From contig NZ_CP126101.1 of NCBI RefSeq assembly GCF_030123245.1, forward strand, positions 3,780,501 to 3,844,500: DNA of 64,000 bases. Direction: 5' to 3'. This document shows, one piece after another, positions 15,785-24,570 of this stretch. Each line of letters opens with the position of its first letter. Within the stretch, counting starts at the first letter, position 1. A model generated the notes under the pieces. That model was given only the letters and a program-made list of their open reading frames with translations, did not search any database and was not told the origin of the DNA. The position numbers were made by a program, and so were the translations under genes. The DNA comes from Lysinibacillus pakistanensis. Its GTDB lineage: Bacteria > Bacillota > Bacilli > Bacillales_A > Planococcaceae.

Positions 15785-15818
15785 GACCAGGTACTCACCT
15801 TTTTATGAGCGCCTGGTC
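15785..15818. terminator. Terminator between convergent genes
   Basis: GACCAGG...CTCA pairs with TGAG...CCTGGTC. It lies between the plus-strand 65-aa gene and the minus-strand lipoprotein gene and can serve both. Same hairpin family as 3304, 4854 and 6314. Confidence 0.6.
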
Positions 15819-15840
15819 ATTTGTTTATATGACTTAAAAG

Positions 15841-16269
15841 TTATTCTTTCTTCTCTGCTTCAATAATAAAATCTGTATATGGTTTTTCATCAACTAAAAC
15901 AGAAATTTTCCAAAGCCCTTTTTTATCAAATCCAAACTTCGCCTCACTCTGTTTGTTTTCAATTGGCCATATATAAAGTTTTACAGTTTCTCCTGTATCC
16001 TTATGTGTTGCTGTCATTTTGAAATTCTTTCCGATAAAATCTTTTTCTAAAAAATAGACTTGATATAGTCTTCCTTCGTCACCAGCTGGAAACTCTGGCT
16101 CATCGCTTTCCCCATTAACTTTTATAATACCGAATTTTTCTTCTAATCCATGTAAAATCATATTATCTTTAGTAAAAGTCGGGCTTTTTTCCCAGTCAGT
16201 TTTTATATCTTCTGAACACCCTGACAAGATTAAACACATAATAAAGAAAAAGCTAATCATTTTCCTCAA
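15841..16269 (-). CDS. DUF4871-like lipoprotein
   Basis: 142 residues, TTG start with GGAGGGGG upstream. The signal peptide ends with lipobox LSGC (about residues 15-18). The mature domain (DWEKSPTFTKDNMILHGLEEK, GLWKISVLVDEKPYTDFII) is a small beta sandwich resembling Bacillus DUF4871 proteins as I recall them. Its signal peptide is unlike the three cassette lipoproteins, so it was acquired separately. Surface-anchored, role unknown. Confidence 0.7.
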   Translation of the reverse strand: MRKMISFFFIMCLILSGCSEDIKTDWEKSPTFTKDNMILHGLEEKFGIIKVNGESDEPEFPAGDEGRLYQVYFLEKDFIGKNFKMTATHKDTGETVKLYIWPIENKQSEAKFGFDKKGLWKISVLVDEKPYTDFIIEAEKKE

Positions 16270-16431
16270 TGTCTTTTCCCCCTCCTAAAACTGTCAAAAT
16301 ATTTTAAGTACGGTCTTTTACTAGCCAGGCCAATATTTTACCACAACCTACTATTTACTAATATTAAGTATACTTTGAATTACTAAATATACCAATAATA
16401 AAAATAAAAAAAGCCCAGGCTCAAAATTAAT
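16270..16431. other. Spacer before the IS
   Basis: AT-rich; nothing recognised apart from the AAT target triplet at 16429-16431 next to the IS. Confidence 0.4.
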
Positions 16432-16498
16432 TGATATGCTCCCTATTAGGTAGACAGATTAAAAAATAAAATCTGTTTATCTAAGGGGAGTATTTTTT

Positions 16499-17179
16499 AT
16501 GGGGCGAAGCAAACATCCGCTCGAGTTAAAACTACATATCCTTCAATTGTTTGAAGAAGGTCAATATTCTATAAGGGAATTGTGTGAAAAGTTTTCAGTA
16601 AATGATCAAACTTTATATAGATGGAGAATGCAATATGAAGCAGGTGGACGTGAAGGATTACAAGAAGCGACTTCATGTAAATTCTATTCAAAAGAGTTAA
16701 AATTAGCGGCTGTGGAAGACTACATTCAACAAAATTATTCACAAATGGAGGTGTTGGCGAAATATGAGATTAGTAGTACCTCTGTTTTAAAAAGGTGGGT
16801 GAAAAAGTATACTAGTCATAGTGAATTAAAAGATTCAGGTAAAGGAATGAGTCAAGCTATGACAGAAGGAAGAAAAACAACTTTTGAGGAGCGTATTGAA
16901 ATTGTCGACTACTGTTTGAAGCACCAGAAAAATTATCAGTTAGCAGCACACACTTATGGTGTTTCATATCAGCAGGTGTATCAATGGACGAAGAAATTTG
17001 AAGCAAATGGTGAAGAGGGATTACGTGATCGCCGTGGTCGCACAAAAGATGAGGTTGAATTAACCGTTGAAGAGAAATTGAAATTAGAGATTCAACGTAT
17101 TGAGCGTGAAAATGAGCGCTTACGTGCAGAAAATCTATTTTTAAAAAAGTTAGAGGAAATCGAAAGGAGGCGTCACTAA
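16499..17179 (+). CDS. IS3-family transposase OrfA
   Basis: 226 residues after GGGGAG. It has repeated helix-turn-helix units (about residues 5-50, 55-100 and 120-170; SIRELCEKFSVNDQTLYRW, then NYQLAAHTYGVSYQQVYQW) and a C-terminal leucine-zipper-like helix (IERENERLRAENLFLKKLEE). It binds the IS ends. Near its end the heptamer A AAA AAG (17143-17149) is positioned for -1 frameshifting into orfB. Confidence 0.9.
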   Translation: MGRSKHPLELKLHILQLFEEGQYSIRELCEKFSVNDQTLYRWRMQYEAGGREGLQEATSCKFYSKELKLAAVEDYIQQNYSQMEVLAKYEISSTSVLKRWVKKYTSHSELKDSGKGMSQAMTEGRKTTFEERIEIVDYCLKHQKNYQLAAHTYGVSYQQVYQWTKKFEANGEEGLRDRRGRTKDEVELTVEEKLKLEIQRIERENERLRAENLFLKKLEEIERRRH

Positions 17180-18072
17180 GCCAAATCCGCTTTCAACAAC
17201 GGTATTTAGCGATTCAAGAATTACATCAAGAGGAAAAACTGGCGATTCTTTTATTATGTGAAATCGCTGGTGTTTCGCGAGCTGCTTACTATAAGTGGCT
17301 AGTTCGCAAGCCTTCTAACAGAGAAGTTGAAAATGAAGCAATTTTAAAGGATATTCATCTTCTTTACCAACAAGTAGATGGCATTTACGGCTATCGTCGT
17401 ATGGCGCTGACCATCAATCGTCAGCGAAAAGAAAATAATCAAGCGGTGGTTAATGAGAAGCGAATTTATCGTTTGATGCAAGTGAATGGGTTGAAGTCTG
17501 TTATTCGGCGAAAGCGAAAGCCTTATCGTAAATCCCCAGCGCATCATGTGGCAGAAAATGTGTTAAATCGGGTATTTAAAGCGGAAAAGCCAAATGAAAA
17601 ATGGTGTACAGATGTCACCGAGTTCAAGTATGGAAATGGAAAGAAAGCTTATTTGAGCGCAATTATTGATTTATATGATGGTTCGATTGTGAGCTACGTG
17701 TTAGGACATTCAAATAATAATCCATTGGTATTTAACACGATAAAATTAGCAATTCGTTCATTAAAAGAAGGTGAGCAGCCACTAATTCATAGCGATCGAG
17801 GCTTTCAATATACATCACACGGATTTAAGCGAATCATTGATAAAGCAAAACTGATACAAAGTATGTCACGTGTAGGCCGATGTATTGATAACGGACCGAT
17901 TGAAGCATTTTGGGGCACATTGAAATGTGAGAAGTATTATCTACATAAGTACGATTCATATGAAGAGTTAAAAGTAGCGATAGATGACTATATTCATTTC
18001 TATAATCACTATCGCTACCAGAAAAGATTAAACGGCTTGAGCCCTTTAGAATTCAGGAATCAAGCCGCTTAA
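17116..18072 (+). CDS. IS3-family transposase OrfB (DDE integrase), made by -1 frameshift
   Basis: The frame is open from 17116 but has no ATG before 17401, where domain content has already begun (AAYYKWLVRKPSNREVENEA, the HTH_21 region). This fits expression as an OrfAB fusion through the A AAA AAG site at 17143-17149. The rve-type catalytic core has D (WCTDVTEF), D (IHSDRGFQYTS) and E (GPIEAFWGTLK). No internal stop, so it should be functional. Confidence 0.88.
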   Translation, partial: ALTCRKSIFKKVRGNRKEASLSQIRFQQRYLAIQELHQEEKLAILLLCEIAGVSRAAYYKWLVRKPSNREVENEAILKDIHLLYQQVDGIYGYRRMALTINRQRKENNQAVVNEKRIYRLMQVNGLKSVIRRKRKPYRKSPAHHVAENVLNRVFKAEKPNEKWCTDVTEFKYGNGKKAYLSAIIDLYDGSIVSYVLGHSNNNPLVFNTIKLAIRSLKEGEQPLIHSDRGFQYTSHGFKRIIDKAKLIQSMSRVGRCIDNGPIEAFWGTLKCEKYYLHKYDSYEELKVAIDDYIHFYNHYRYQKRLNGLSPLEFRNQAA

Positions 18073-18167
18073 TACAATTTTTATTATTTCCACTGTCTAC
18101 TTGACGGGGTGCAGTTCAAATTGCGTACCTGGGTGTCTTCTTCTGTCACAAATGTAGAATTCTCTTT

Positions 18168-18350
18168 TTATTCATTACAAGCATTAGTTGGTTCATCACC
18201 AAATACATCTGCTAGTGTGTTAGAAATGCCCTGTGCTCCTAAACACATTTTATACTCTAGTTCATCGGATACCCCATAATGCAGAACTGCACTTCCTATA
18301 ATAATAATTAATGCTCCTGCAAAAAATACGTTCTTCGCTCCCTTTATCAC
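18168..18350 (-). CDS. Small membrane protein next to lysis cassette
   Basis: 60 residues from GTG 18350, seven bases after GGGAGC; the TTG at 18371 has no ribosome site. One transmembrane segment (about residues 8-27: VFFAGALIIIIGSAVLHYG) is followed by an acidic tail with two Cys. It lies downstream of the endolysin on the same strand, the place of many phage or conversion genes. Unknown function. Confidence 0.5.
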   Translation of the reverse strand: MIKGAKNVFFAGALIIIIGSAVLHYGVSDELEYKMCLGAQGISNTLADVFGDEPTNACNE

Positions 18351-18461
18351 TTTGATTGCTCCCTTCAACAAGAAATATTTGCTATAAACAGCATATCAAA
18401 AGTTTATTTTGCACGTAAATACAGTGATAGACTGATAACTCATCAGGCTTTAGACTTACCT

Positions 18462-19139
18462 TTATTTAAGCATTCCACCGCGGTCAATGACAGTTGCAAC
18501 TAAGCCCAGCACTCGATCTGTAGTAAGTTCTTTATTTTGTAGAGCTGTTAAGTGTTGAGATTGAATGTGTTTCTTCTCTACGCCCCATTTAATAATGTTT
18601 TCTGTTGCCGTTTGCATAGCTGGTGAACCTGGATTCCAATTTTTAATTTCTGGCACTTTAACTTCCTCCTTTGGTTTGTCTTCCACAATTAATTGAACTT
18701 GCATTTTGCTGTTACTTGGTACGATTACTTGTCCTAATTTATAGCCTACTGGCATCTGCCAGTTGAATTTTATCTCGAAATGAGGTCGGTCAATATTGCC
18801 TGCTCATGTGCCTCCCCAAGTAATGCCTAGCTTTTTAGCTATAGCACCCACTCTGTTTAAAGTAGTCACATCATATAAAGACTGTGGAGGACCAACAGCA
18901 ATATCCCAAGCTAAACGTGATTTATGATTGCTATCTAATGTCCAGGTAACAATTTGCCCGGGTCTAGTACGTCCCTGAGCGTAAAGGTAATTTTGGCGTT
19001 CCTGTGAGCGATATGTTTCAGTGATGAAGATATTTTTAATTCCGGCTTTAAAACACTCCTGAAATAACAAACGGCAAGCTGTTTGTGCAACTGGTAATAG
19101 CTCGGCAAGATCTCGACATGTAGTAGTTACGCTAGTCAT
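18462..19139 (-). pseudogene. Phage endolysin (M15-type L,D-/VanY-like peptidase) with premature stop
   Basis: The frame from ATG 19139 would give 225 residues, but codon 112 is TGA (18804-18806) where relatives have TGG (ITWGGT-W-AGNIDRPHFE). The peptidase part shows H72 and D79 of the metal site (SNHKSRLAWDIA) before the stop and the third ligand H120 (RPHFE) after it, so the short product cannot be active. The usual Gly in SxHxxGxAxD is also Arg. The C-terminal repeat-like domain continues in frame to 18462. The ATG overlaps the holin stop (ATGA), as in lysis cassettes. Confidence 0.8.
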
Positions 19140-19540
19140 TTCGCATCACCTTCCCCTGTTTTATCCTTTACGATTGCTAAAATATTTTTAATAAAGTCAG
19201 GCGTTGGTAAACCCATCTTTGTACCATTTTCCGTGATAGAAATAAATTCGAGTACACAGAATGCAATGGCTGCTCCATCACCTGCGTACTCGATACCTGG
19301 AATAACTAGCGCCAGTAAATACACTGAGCTAACTAGCATTAAGTAATAAATTTTTCGGATAATACCATTGAATCCAATACGACTGTTAAGGTTTTGATTA
19401 ATGATTCCACTCATAAGCCCAGTCGCATAATCGATAGCCATAAAAGCGATTAAAACCGTTACAGCCATACCCAACCCATCCACTGAATAGGATACAAGTG
19501 TGCCAATTACTCCACTTACTGCAGCAATCCATTTTTCCAT
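19136..19540 (-). CDS. Phage holin
   Basis: 134 residues from ATG 19540 with AAGGAAGTG upstream; the longer frame to 19633 runs through a terminator and is not used. Three to four hydrophobic segments and the family pattern VIGTLVSYSVDGLGMAVTVL, then IDYATGLMSGIINQNLNSR place it in the Bacteriophage_holin 4_1 group (toxin secretion/phage lysis holin). It forms membrane lesions that release the endolysin. Intact, but its partner endolysin is broken. A frameshifted copy is at 11251-11665. Confidence 0.9.
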   Translation of the reverse strand: MEKWIAAVSGVIGTLVSYSVDGLGMAVTVLIAFMAIDYATGLMSGIINQNLNSRIGFNGIIRKIYYLMLVSSVYLLALVIPGIEYAGDGAAIAFCVLEFISITENGTKMGLPTPDFIKNILAIVKDKTGEGDAK

Positions 19541-19569
19541 CTGAACACTTCCTTTTTTCCAAAATAAAA

Positions 19570-19595
19570 GCCCCCCACAATCATCTGTGGAAGGC
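19570..19595 (-). terminator. Terminator between the 94-aa gene and holin
   Basis: Minus strand GCCTTCCACA pairs with TGTGGGGGGC, followed by TTTTATTTT. Relative of 7053-7078. Confidence 0.65.
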
Positions 19596-19613
19596 TTAAA
19601 ACAAAATGTATTA

Positions 19614-19898
19614 TTAATTTTGTAGTAAATCAAAGTTATATTTTTTATTTATCTTATTTGCAATTGATTCTAAAAACAATTCAACAGTCATGTTTTCGAC
19701 TTCTCTTGTATACCATGCAAGTTTTGCACCATAATTTTTTTTATTATAATTTACTTGTAGTGGCCAAAAATTTTTGGTTGCATAAGTATAATCAAACTTC
19801 ACATATAATTCCTTCCCATCTGGACTTTCCATAACAACATTATACATTGGATTTTTTCTTTCTGGCTCAAACTTAACTTTTCTGATTTTGGTTAGCAC
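19614..19898 (-). CDS. Small prophage protein, unknown
   Basis: 94 residues, GTG start seven bases after GAGGAG. Mixed alpha/beta, basic N-terminus, aromatic middle (YVKFDYTYATKNFWPLQV). No signal peptide. Located between XkdX and the holin. The flanking sequences match those of the 89-aa gene at 7094, so the same slot carried different small genes in the two relics. Confidence 0.55.
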   Translation of the reverse strand: MLTKIRKVKFEPERKNPMYNVVMESPDGKELYVKFDYTYATKNFWPLQVNYNKKNYGAKLAWYTREVENMTVELFLESIANKINKKYNFDLLQN

Positions 19899-19969
19899 TA
19901 AATCACTCCTCTATTTATTATATTCGACAAAAGGAAAGGATTTCCTGCTAAAATAAATAATAAAAAATG

Positions 19970-20125
19970 CTAAGCTTCTGCTTGCATCTTAAAAACTTGC
20001 CCTGTGATTTCTTTGTATTGTTCTTTTGTAATTTCTCCAAATGGATTTGTTTCTGTTTTTACAGCTAATTTTAACTGATCTGCTGTTACCCACTTGTACA
20101 TAAATGCGATTTGCCAAAACTGCAT
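19970..20125 (-). CDS. xkdX: XkdX family phage protein
   Basis: 51 residues starting MQFWQIAFMYKWVTADQLKL and continuing TNPFGEITKEQYKEITGQ. This is the XkdX pattern: a small protein encoded just after the tail fibre region of PBSX-like and many other Firmicute phages. The ATG overlaps the upstream stop (TAATG). Role in the virion unclear. Confidence 0.85.
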   Translation of the reverse strand: MQFWQIAFMYKWVTADQLKLAVKTETNPFGEITKEQYKEITGQVFKMQAEA

Positions 20126-20346
20126 TATGCGCCACCTCCCTTCAATGCCATTACTTCTAGCTTTAACTGTATAACTGTTGCTCCCAGGCTATTGATAATT
20201 AAATCCTTCTGGATGCCTTTTATCTTTTCTTGTGCCAATTGTTCTCCAAAAGAAGCTACTTGCTCATCAAGTTTTAACCCTGAACCAATTGTGACCGGTG
20301 CACCTAAACCACCACTTTCATCACGTACTTTATACTCTAATGCCAT
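20125..20346 (-). CDS. Small phage tail-region protein
   Basis: 73 residues with TAATG coupling at both ends, a GGGGG-rich site upstream. The helical C-terminal half (QEKIKGIQKDLIINSL, then VIQLKLEVMALKGGG) looks like a short coiled coil. In siphoviruses a protein of this size commonly sits between the tail fibre gene and xkdX. Function unknown. Confidence 0.6.
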   Translation of the reverse strand: MALEYKVRDESGGLGAPVTIGSGLKLDEQVASFGEQLAQEKIKGIQKDLIINSLGATVIQLKLEVMALKGGGA

Positions 20347-20708
20347 TATTCAACAACCCCCGATATTAAGTGGATTTTGTGATGGATGTCTACAGTCTCA
20401 CGAGACGTCTCAAGCTTCAAGATGATATTGTTCTTTGGCTCAGTTGCCTCATAATAAAATGTATCTTCTACGACATTATTTTGATTTGGCATAGGTGCTG
20501 TATTTTCAGGTGTTAGAACAACATATTGCTCTTGTTCGCCAGCTAATGTCATCGATAACGAGACTTCAAGGTCCATATCCTCATCTCGCTCAATGAATAA
20601 TAAAACGCCCTTTGCAGATCCCTTTGGTGGCTCGATTTTGTAGCGAGCAACGGATTGCAAAATATATAGTGCTGGTGCCACTGCCTGACATTCTGATATT
20701 TTGTCCAA
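20346..20708 (-). pseudogene. Phage tail/fibre protein, 3' portion without a proper start
   Basis: The frame encodes YKIEPPKGSAKGVLLFIERD through to HHKIHLISGVVE, a beta-rich domain. There is no ribosome site at its only early starts (TTG 20708, GTG 20681), and its first 40 codons overlap the end of the tail protein frame. The junction near 20660-20690 looks like a deletion or frameshift that fused two tail genes out of frame. Confidence 0.5.
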
Positions 20709-22200
20709 CTGTTATTTCTTTGTTCACATTAATATTTGTAGCTCCACTAATATCACCATCGACTACTACAGCACCATTAAGGTTTATCTTATCAGCATTA
20801 ATTGTCGCAACACCTGGGCTCAAATTAATATCAGTAATAGAGCCGCCTTTGTCTACTTTTAAGTTGATACTATTTTGCATTACATTAATAGCAGATTTTG
20901 TGTCTCTATCTAAATTAGAAACAGCTATTTCAATTCTTCCGGCTCTTACGTCAATTGCAGATACTTCATTTGTAATACGATTATTTACTGAAAGATTGAT
21001 ATTGTCTGCTTTTAAATTGATAGCCGCCATTTCGTTTGTGATACGGTTATTCACAGACAAATTAATATTATCGGCTTTAATATCAATAGCAGCAATGGAA
21101 GTATTGATATGCTCTACCTCTAACGTTATACGATCATCCGTTTTCTTGATTTCACTTCTAAATTCACCCTGCAACTTTTCCTTGGTTTCTTCGATTTCTT
21201 CCTTTAATTCTTCTTTTGTATCGTCAATGTACTCATTTGTGTCGCCTATTTTTTCTTCTTGGTCAGCAAGTGTATCTTCTATTGACTTCGGAAGTGAATT
21301 CCCGAAAACGACACTAGATGTTATTAATTTACCGTTATACAAAACTTTCGTTTGCTTTAATATCCGCGTTGACATTTCAACACCTAGCGGCTCATAGATA
21401 AGCCAAACACGTTCACCATTTTCTCTTGCAACAAGCTCTGGAATTGTTGTTTCAATCGCTAGTTGTGGCTCATCCTGTAGCTTGCTTTTGATGTAATTTA
21501 GCAAAGCTGTAGCATCAGTAAAACGCTCATCTTTAACAGGCTCCTCTTCCCTCCGACCGAAAATATCGATGTTAGGTGATGTATAATCAACTGTTAAATC
21601 ATCTTTACCAAAACCTTTAATATAAGTAGCAAGGTTAGTCGTATCTTCTTGTAACACAATTGATGATATATTGTGTTTATAACGATACTGGTAGTCGTTG
21701 TCGCCACCAATCTCTTTAGCAAAATAAAGTTGCTTATTCGGCAAAATTTGAAATTCGCAATTATGGTACTTGCATATTTTTTGCACTAATTTAATGACAT
21801 TATCATTACCGAATGATCGTATATAATTAGTGACATTTGCGATATTTGCATCTACTGTGAACGTCCACCCTGTACCTTGCAAAGCAAAATTAATGTGATT
21901 ATTTAAAGTGTGACTACCCTCAAATATGCCATGCCTATACGTTTTCAAATGGTCATAAAAAATACTTAATGCCGTTACTGATTTACTATAAACATTGTCA
22001 GCAAAAACCTTCACACGAAAATCGTTGCCATCCACAGTGATGATTGATTCAGACTTTAGTAGTTCGTAACCAGGGTTATTTTCGCTTGGAAAACAAGAAA
22101 ACGACACAGTAAAAGTGCCGTCTACTATTTGTTCCATTTTAAAGTCTGTGCCGATTTTTATTAAAGGCTCCACCTGTGAAATAACTGTAACAGTAAGCAA
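20590..22200 (-). CDS. Prophage tail-associated protein (endopeptidase-tail type)
   Basis: The frame has 536 codons with a TTG start after AAGGTGG. The N-terminal 320 residues resemble Prophage_tail/minor structural proteins (SVTALSIFYDHLKTYRHGIF, VTNYIRSFGNDNVIKLVQKI). Then comes a charged coiled coil (about 335-370) and three copies of a roughly 21-residue repeat built on IKADNINLSVNNRITNE. The end after GQNIRMSGSGTSTIYF is probably not native because the next gene starts out of frame. It would lie at the tail tip and help the phage cross the wall. Upstream genes are deleted at the integrase junction. Confidence 0.75.
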   Translation of the reverse strand: MLTVTVISQVEPLIKIGTDFKMEQIVDGTFTVSFSCFPSENNPGYELLKSESIITVDGNDFRVKVFADNVYSKSVTALSIFYDHLKTYRHGIFEGSHTLNNHINFALQGTGWTFTVDANIANVTNYIRSFGNDNVIKLVQKICKYHNCEFQILPNKQLYFAKEIGGDNDYQYRYKHNISSIVLQEDTTNLATYIKGFGKDDLTVDYTSPNIDIFGRREEEPVKDERFTDATALLNYIKSKLQDEPQLAIETTIPELVARENGERVWLIYEPLGVEMSTRILKQTKVLYNGKLITSSVVFGNSLPKSIEDTLADQEEKIGDTNEYIDDTKEELKEEIEETKEKLQGEFRSEIKKTDDRITLEVEHINTSIAAIDIKADNINLSVNNRITNEMAAINLKADNINLSVNNRITNEVSAIDVRAGRIEIAVSNLDRDTKSAINVMQNSINLKVDKGGSITDINLSPGVATINADKINLNGAVVVDGDISGATNINVNKEITVGQNIRMSGSGTSTIYFAIRCSLQNRATKGICKGRFIIH

Positions 22201-22209
22201 GCAACCACC

Positions 22210-22782
22210 TTCTTAAGATTATTGGTTGAACTTGCTGTAGTAAGTGCTGCTCGACAAGGTGAACTAGTAGCCATCGAAGAAAAACACCTAAACATAGAAA
22301 ACAATACCTTATTAATTGAACAAGCTTTAGTTAATTTAACTGGAGAAGGAATCATTGTAAAAGAGACGAAAGGTAAAAGAAAACGAGTTGTGACTATTCC
22401 TTCAAATATAATGAATGATTTAGTTACACTTGCTGCAGTTAAAAAATATCAACTACAAGAAGCTGGTGATGAGAGAGAATGGAAGGAACACTTTTTTCTA
22501 TTCTCAAATGAATTCGGTAAACCATATCGCCCAGATTCAATTAGTCAATGGTGGGATCGTTTTATGAAAAGGAATCCGGATTTACCTAGAATTCGTTTCC
22601 ATGATCTACGTCACACATCAGCAACTTTATTAATTCATGCTGGAGAACACCCGAAAGTTATTCAGTCAAGATTGGGTCATTCAAATATTACGACAACAAT
22701 GAATACTTATGGACATCTTTTGCAAGAGACTGATCAACGAGCTAGTTCTCATTTTGATAAATTATTTGATGAAAAAAAGTGA
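22210..22782 (+). pseudogene. Tyrosine integrase, N-terminus deleted
   Basis: Only the catalytic domain remains: RLLVELAVVSAARQGELVA (Arg I), HDLRHTSATLL (HxxR), LGHSNITTTMNTYGHL (GH and Tyr). No start with a ribosome site exists. The frame is open from 22210, directly against the first codons of the divergent tail gene. About the first 180-200 residues (arm-binding and core-binding domains) are missing. It points toward the tRNA-Arg gene, the usual position of an integrase beside its attachment site. Confidence 0.85.
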
Positions 22783-22835
22783 TTTGGGCACCTTTTGGGC
22801 ACTGAATAATGAAATATACATTTATGCATAAATAT

Positions 22836-22868
22836 AAAAAGCCTTACAACCGTTATGGCTGTAAGGCT
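22836..22868 (-). terminator. Terminator of tRNA-Arg
   Basis: Minus strand GCCTTAC...GTAAGGC stem followed by TTTTTATATTT. If the prophage model is right, this terminator came with the phage. Confidence 0.75.
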
Positions 22869-22876
22869 TGAGTTAG

Positions 22877-22950
<74 letters not shown>

Positions 22951-23169
22951 ATGATGTCGTTTCTATATATTTCATATGAAGGACAATATTTATTATATGT
23001 ACTTTATGGGGAAATGTCAACATTAATTTTACTTTGAAGGCAAGGTTTGCCTCATAAAGATTATTATATGAATTCATTAGTGACTTTATGCTATCTTTTC
23101 CCGTTCTTTTTTCTTGGGTTGACCGATTTTTTACTAAAATGATGAGTGCAAAAACAATGGGAATTATGA
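22951..23169. other. Spacer, nothing recognised
   Basis: The minus-strand frame at 22928-23203 overlaps the tRNA and has no ribosome site. Confidence 0.5.
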
Positions 23170-23787
23170 TTATGTTTTGCATATGCACAACAAGGGTACT
23201 CATGTTGTCATTGCTGATGTAAGCAGAGAGTTAGGTCAGCAAGTAGAGAGCGATTTACTAGAGCAAAAATATTCTACGCTTGTTATTCCAACCGATGTAT
23301 CAATGGAGAACAAGATATTATCCATTTAATGCAAAGGACCTCTGATTATTTTGGGTACTATTCATATTTTAATAAATAATGGGGGTAAGTTTCAATATAA
23401 ATCTCTAAATAGCATAACATTTAAGGAATGAAATAATACAAACCAATTTTGCGAGTGCCTTTTTCTGCTAAAGCGATGAGGTCTCATGAACATGGTGGTT
23501 CAATTTTTATCCAGCCCCTACTCGTGCTGAAACGTCTGAATCTGAAACCAGGGCTTATGCGGCAACAAAGGGTCGTATTGTCGTGTTAACGTATGCTTTA
23601 GTACGGTCATATTTTATTTCACCAGGATGTTTAAAACTGGGAATGATCGTATGCAGCAATTTTCTATACGTGTAGGTGTTCCTGAAGATATCGCTCGAGC
23701 CTGCCATTATTTAAAAATAATATTGTAACAGACATTAATCTTACTGTAGATGGTGGTATGACAAAGAAAATGATGTATGAAGCATAA
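23170..23787 (+). pseudogene. Short-chain dehydrogenase (YkvO-like), decayed
   Basis: Pieces in several frames read KGTHVVIADVSRELGQQVES, then TLVIPTDVS, HILINNGGKF, TNFASAFF, TRAYAATKGRIVVLTYALV, YFISPG, VGVPEDIARACHYL and TDINLTVDGGMTKKMMYEA. This is the whole SDR fold in order, with frameshifts, an in-frame stop and a missing N-terminal glycine motif. The YxxxK site (YAATK) is still visible. The ending matches YkvO-type oxidoreductases. Confidence 0.75.
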
Positions 23788-23864
23788 TCGATTTTGCCTT
23801 CTATCATACTTGAAACTTTTAAAGAGTATTCTAAAGTAAAGGAAAAATAAAAAGGAGTGAATTA

Positions 23865-24518
23865 TTGTATCCTTATGCACAAGGGTTTACCCTTAGTATG
23901 CTATATCCTGCTCCATACACTAATTATACGGCACCAGTTCGCCATTTTTTAAGACCGTCAAATGATTATCGGCGCTGTATAAGTAAAACTGAGGCTGACT
24001 TTATGGCGATGAATCGACTTCTCTGGATGGAGCATGTCAATTGGACGAGGATGACAATTATTAGCATTGTTTTTAATCTGCCTGATCTTCCCTTCGTGCA
24101 ACAACGATTGTTGCGCAATGCGACTGACTTAGGAAATTGTCTACGCCCATTCTATGGTGATGCCATTGCTGATCGTTATGCTACCTTAATAAAGGAGCAT
24201 CTTACTATAGCAGCACAATTAGTGACTGCTGCTGTTAAAGGCGATGCTAAAACAGCAGATGCTAAAGAAAAAGAATGGTATCGAAACGCAGACGAAATCG
24301 CTATTTTTTTACACAGTATCAATCCTTACTTAAGCATAGAAGGTGTACAACAAATGTTCTATACACATTTAGCGTTAACGAAAAATGAAGCTATAACTAT
24401 GATCCAAAAAGATTATCAAACAGATGTAAACATTTTTGATGAAATTGAGGCTGAAGCACTTGCTATGTCAGATATGATTGCCCACGCGATTGTCCTACAG
24501 TTTTGTTATCTCTTCTAG
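23865..24518 (+). CDS. Conserved helical protein of unknown function
   Basis: 217 residues, TTG start after AAAAGGAGTGA. After about 35 variable residues the protein is all helical: FMAMNRLLWMEHVNWTRMTI, LLRNATDLGNCLRPFYG, KEHLTIAAQLVTAAVKGD, EWYRNADEIAIFLHSINPYL, FYTHLALTKNEAITMIQKDY. This is a recurring four-helix-bundle family in Bacillales and Clostridia, often misnamed acetylglutamate kinase. His residues in the first and third helices hint at a metal site. It has its own terminator. Confidence 0.75.
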   Translation: MYPYAQGFTLSMLYPAPYTNYTAPVRHFLRPSNDYRRCISKTEADFMAMNRLLWMEHVNWTRMTIISIVFNLPDLPFVQQRLLRNATDLGNCLRPFYGDAIADRYATLIKEHLTIAAQLVTAAVKGDAKTADAKEKEWYRNADEIAIFLHSINPYLSIEGVQQMFYTHLALTKNEAITMIQKDYQTDVNIFDEIEAEALAMSDMIAHAIVLQFCYLF

Positions 24519-24522
24519 TAAT

Positions 24523-24570
24523 AAAAACCAGATCTATTAACATTTATTTTTGTTAATAAATCTGGTTTTT
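24523..24570. terminator. Bidirectional terminator
   Basis: AAAAACCAGAT and ATCTGGTTTTT (interrupted by a second AT-rich stem) form a long hairpin between the convergent genes at 23865 and 24571. Confidence 0.85.

Larger units (their letters stand above)
16432..18118 (+). mobile_element. IS3-family (IS150-like) insertion sequence, complete
   Basis: The element begins TGATATGCTCCC and ends GGGGTGCAGTTCA. The terminal inverted repeats of about 26 bases share the inner block GTAGACAG. An AAT triplet flanks both sides (16429-16431 and 18119-18121), the 3-bp target duplication expected for this family. It carries orfA and orfB with a frameshift signal, so it looks active. It lies between the DUF4871-like gene and the prophage lysis genes. 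Confidence 0.88.

Noticed and set aside
12017..15818. A toxin-antitoxin or anti-phage defence island
   Set aside because: Small genes are present but none shows a recognisable toxin, antitoxin or defence domain; the context is better explained by prophage remnants.
20612..21397. 261-codon plus-strand frame opposite the tail gene
   Set aside because: Shadow of the repetitive coiled-coil and repeat region of the tail protein; no ribosome site.
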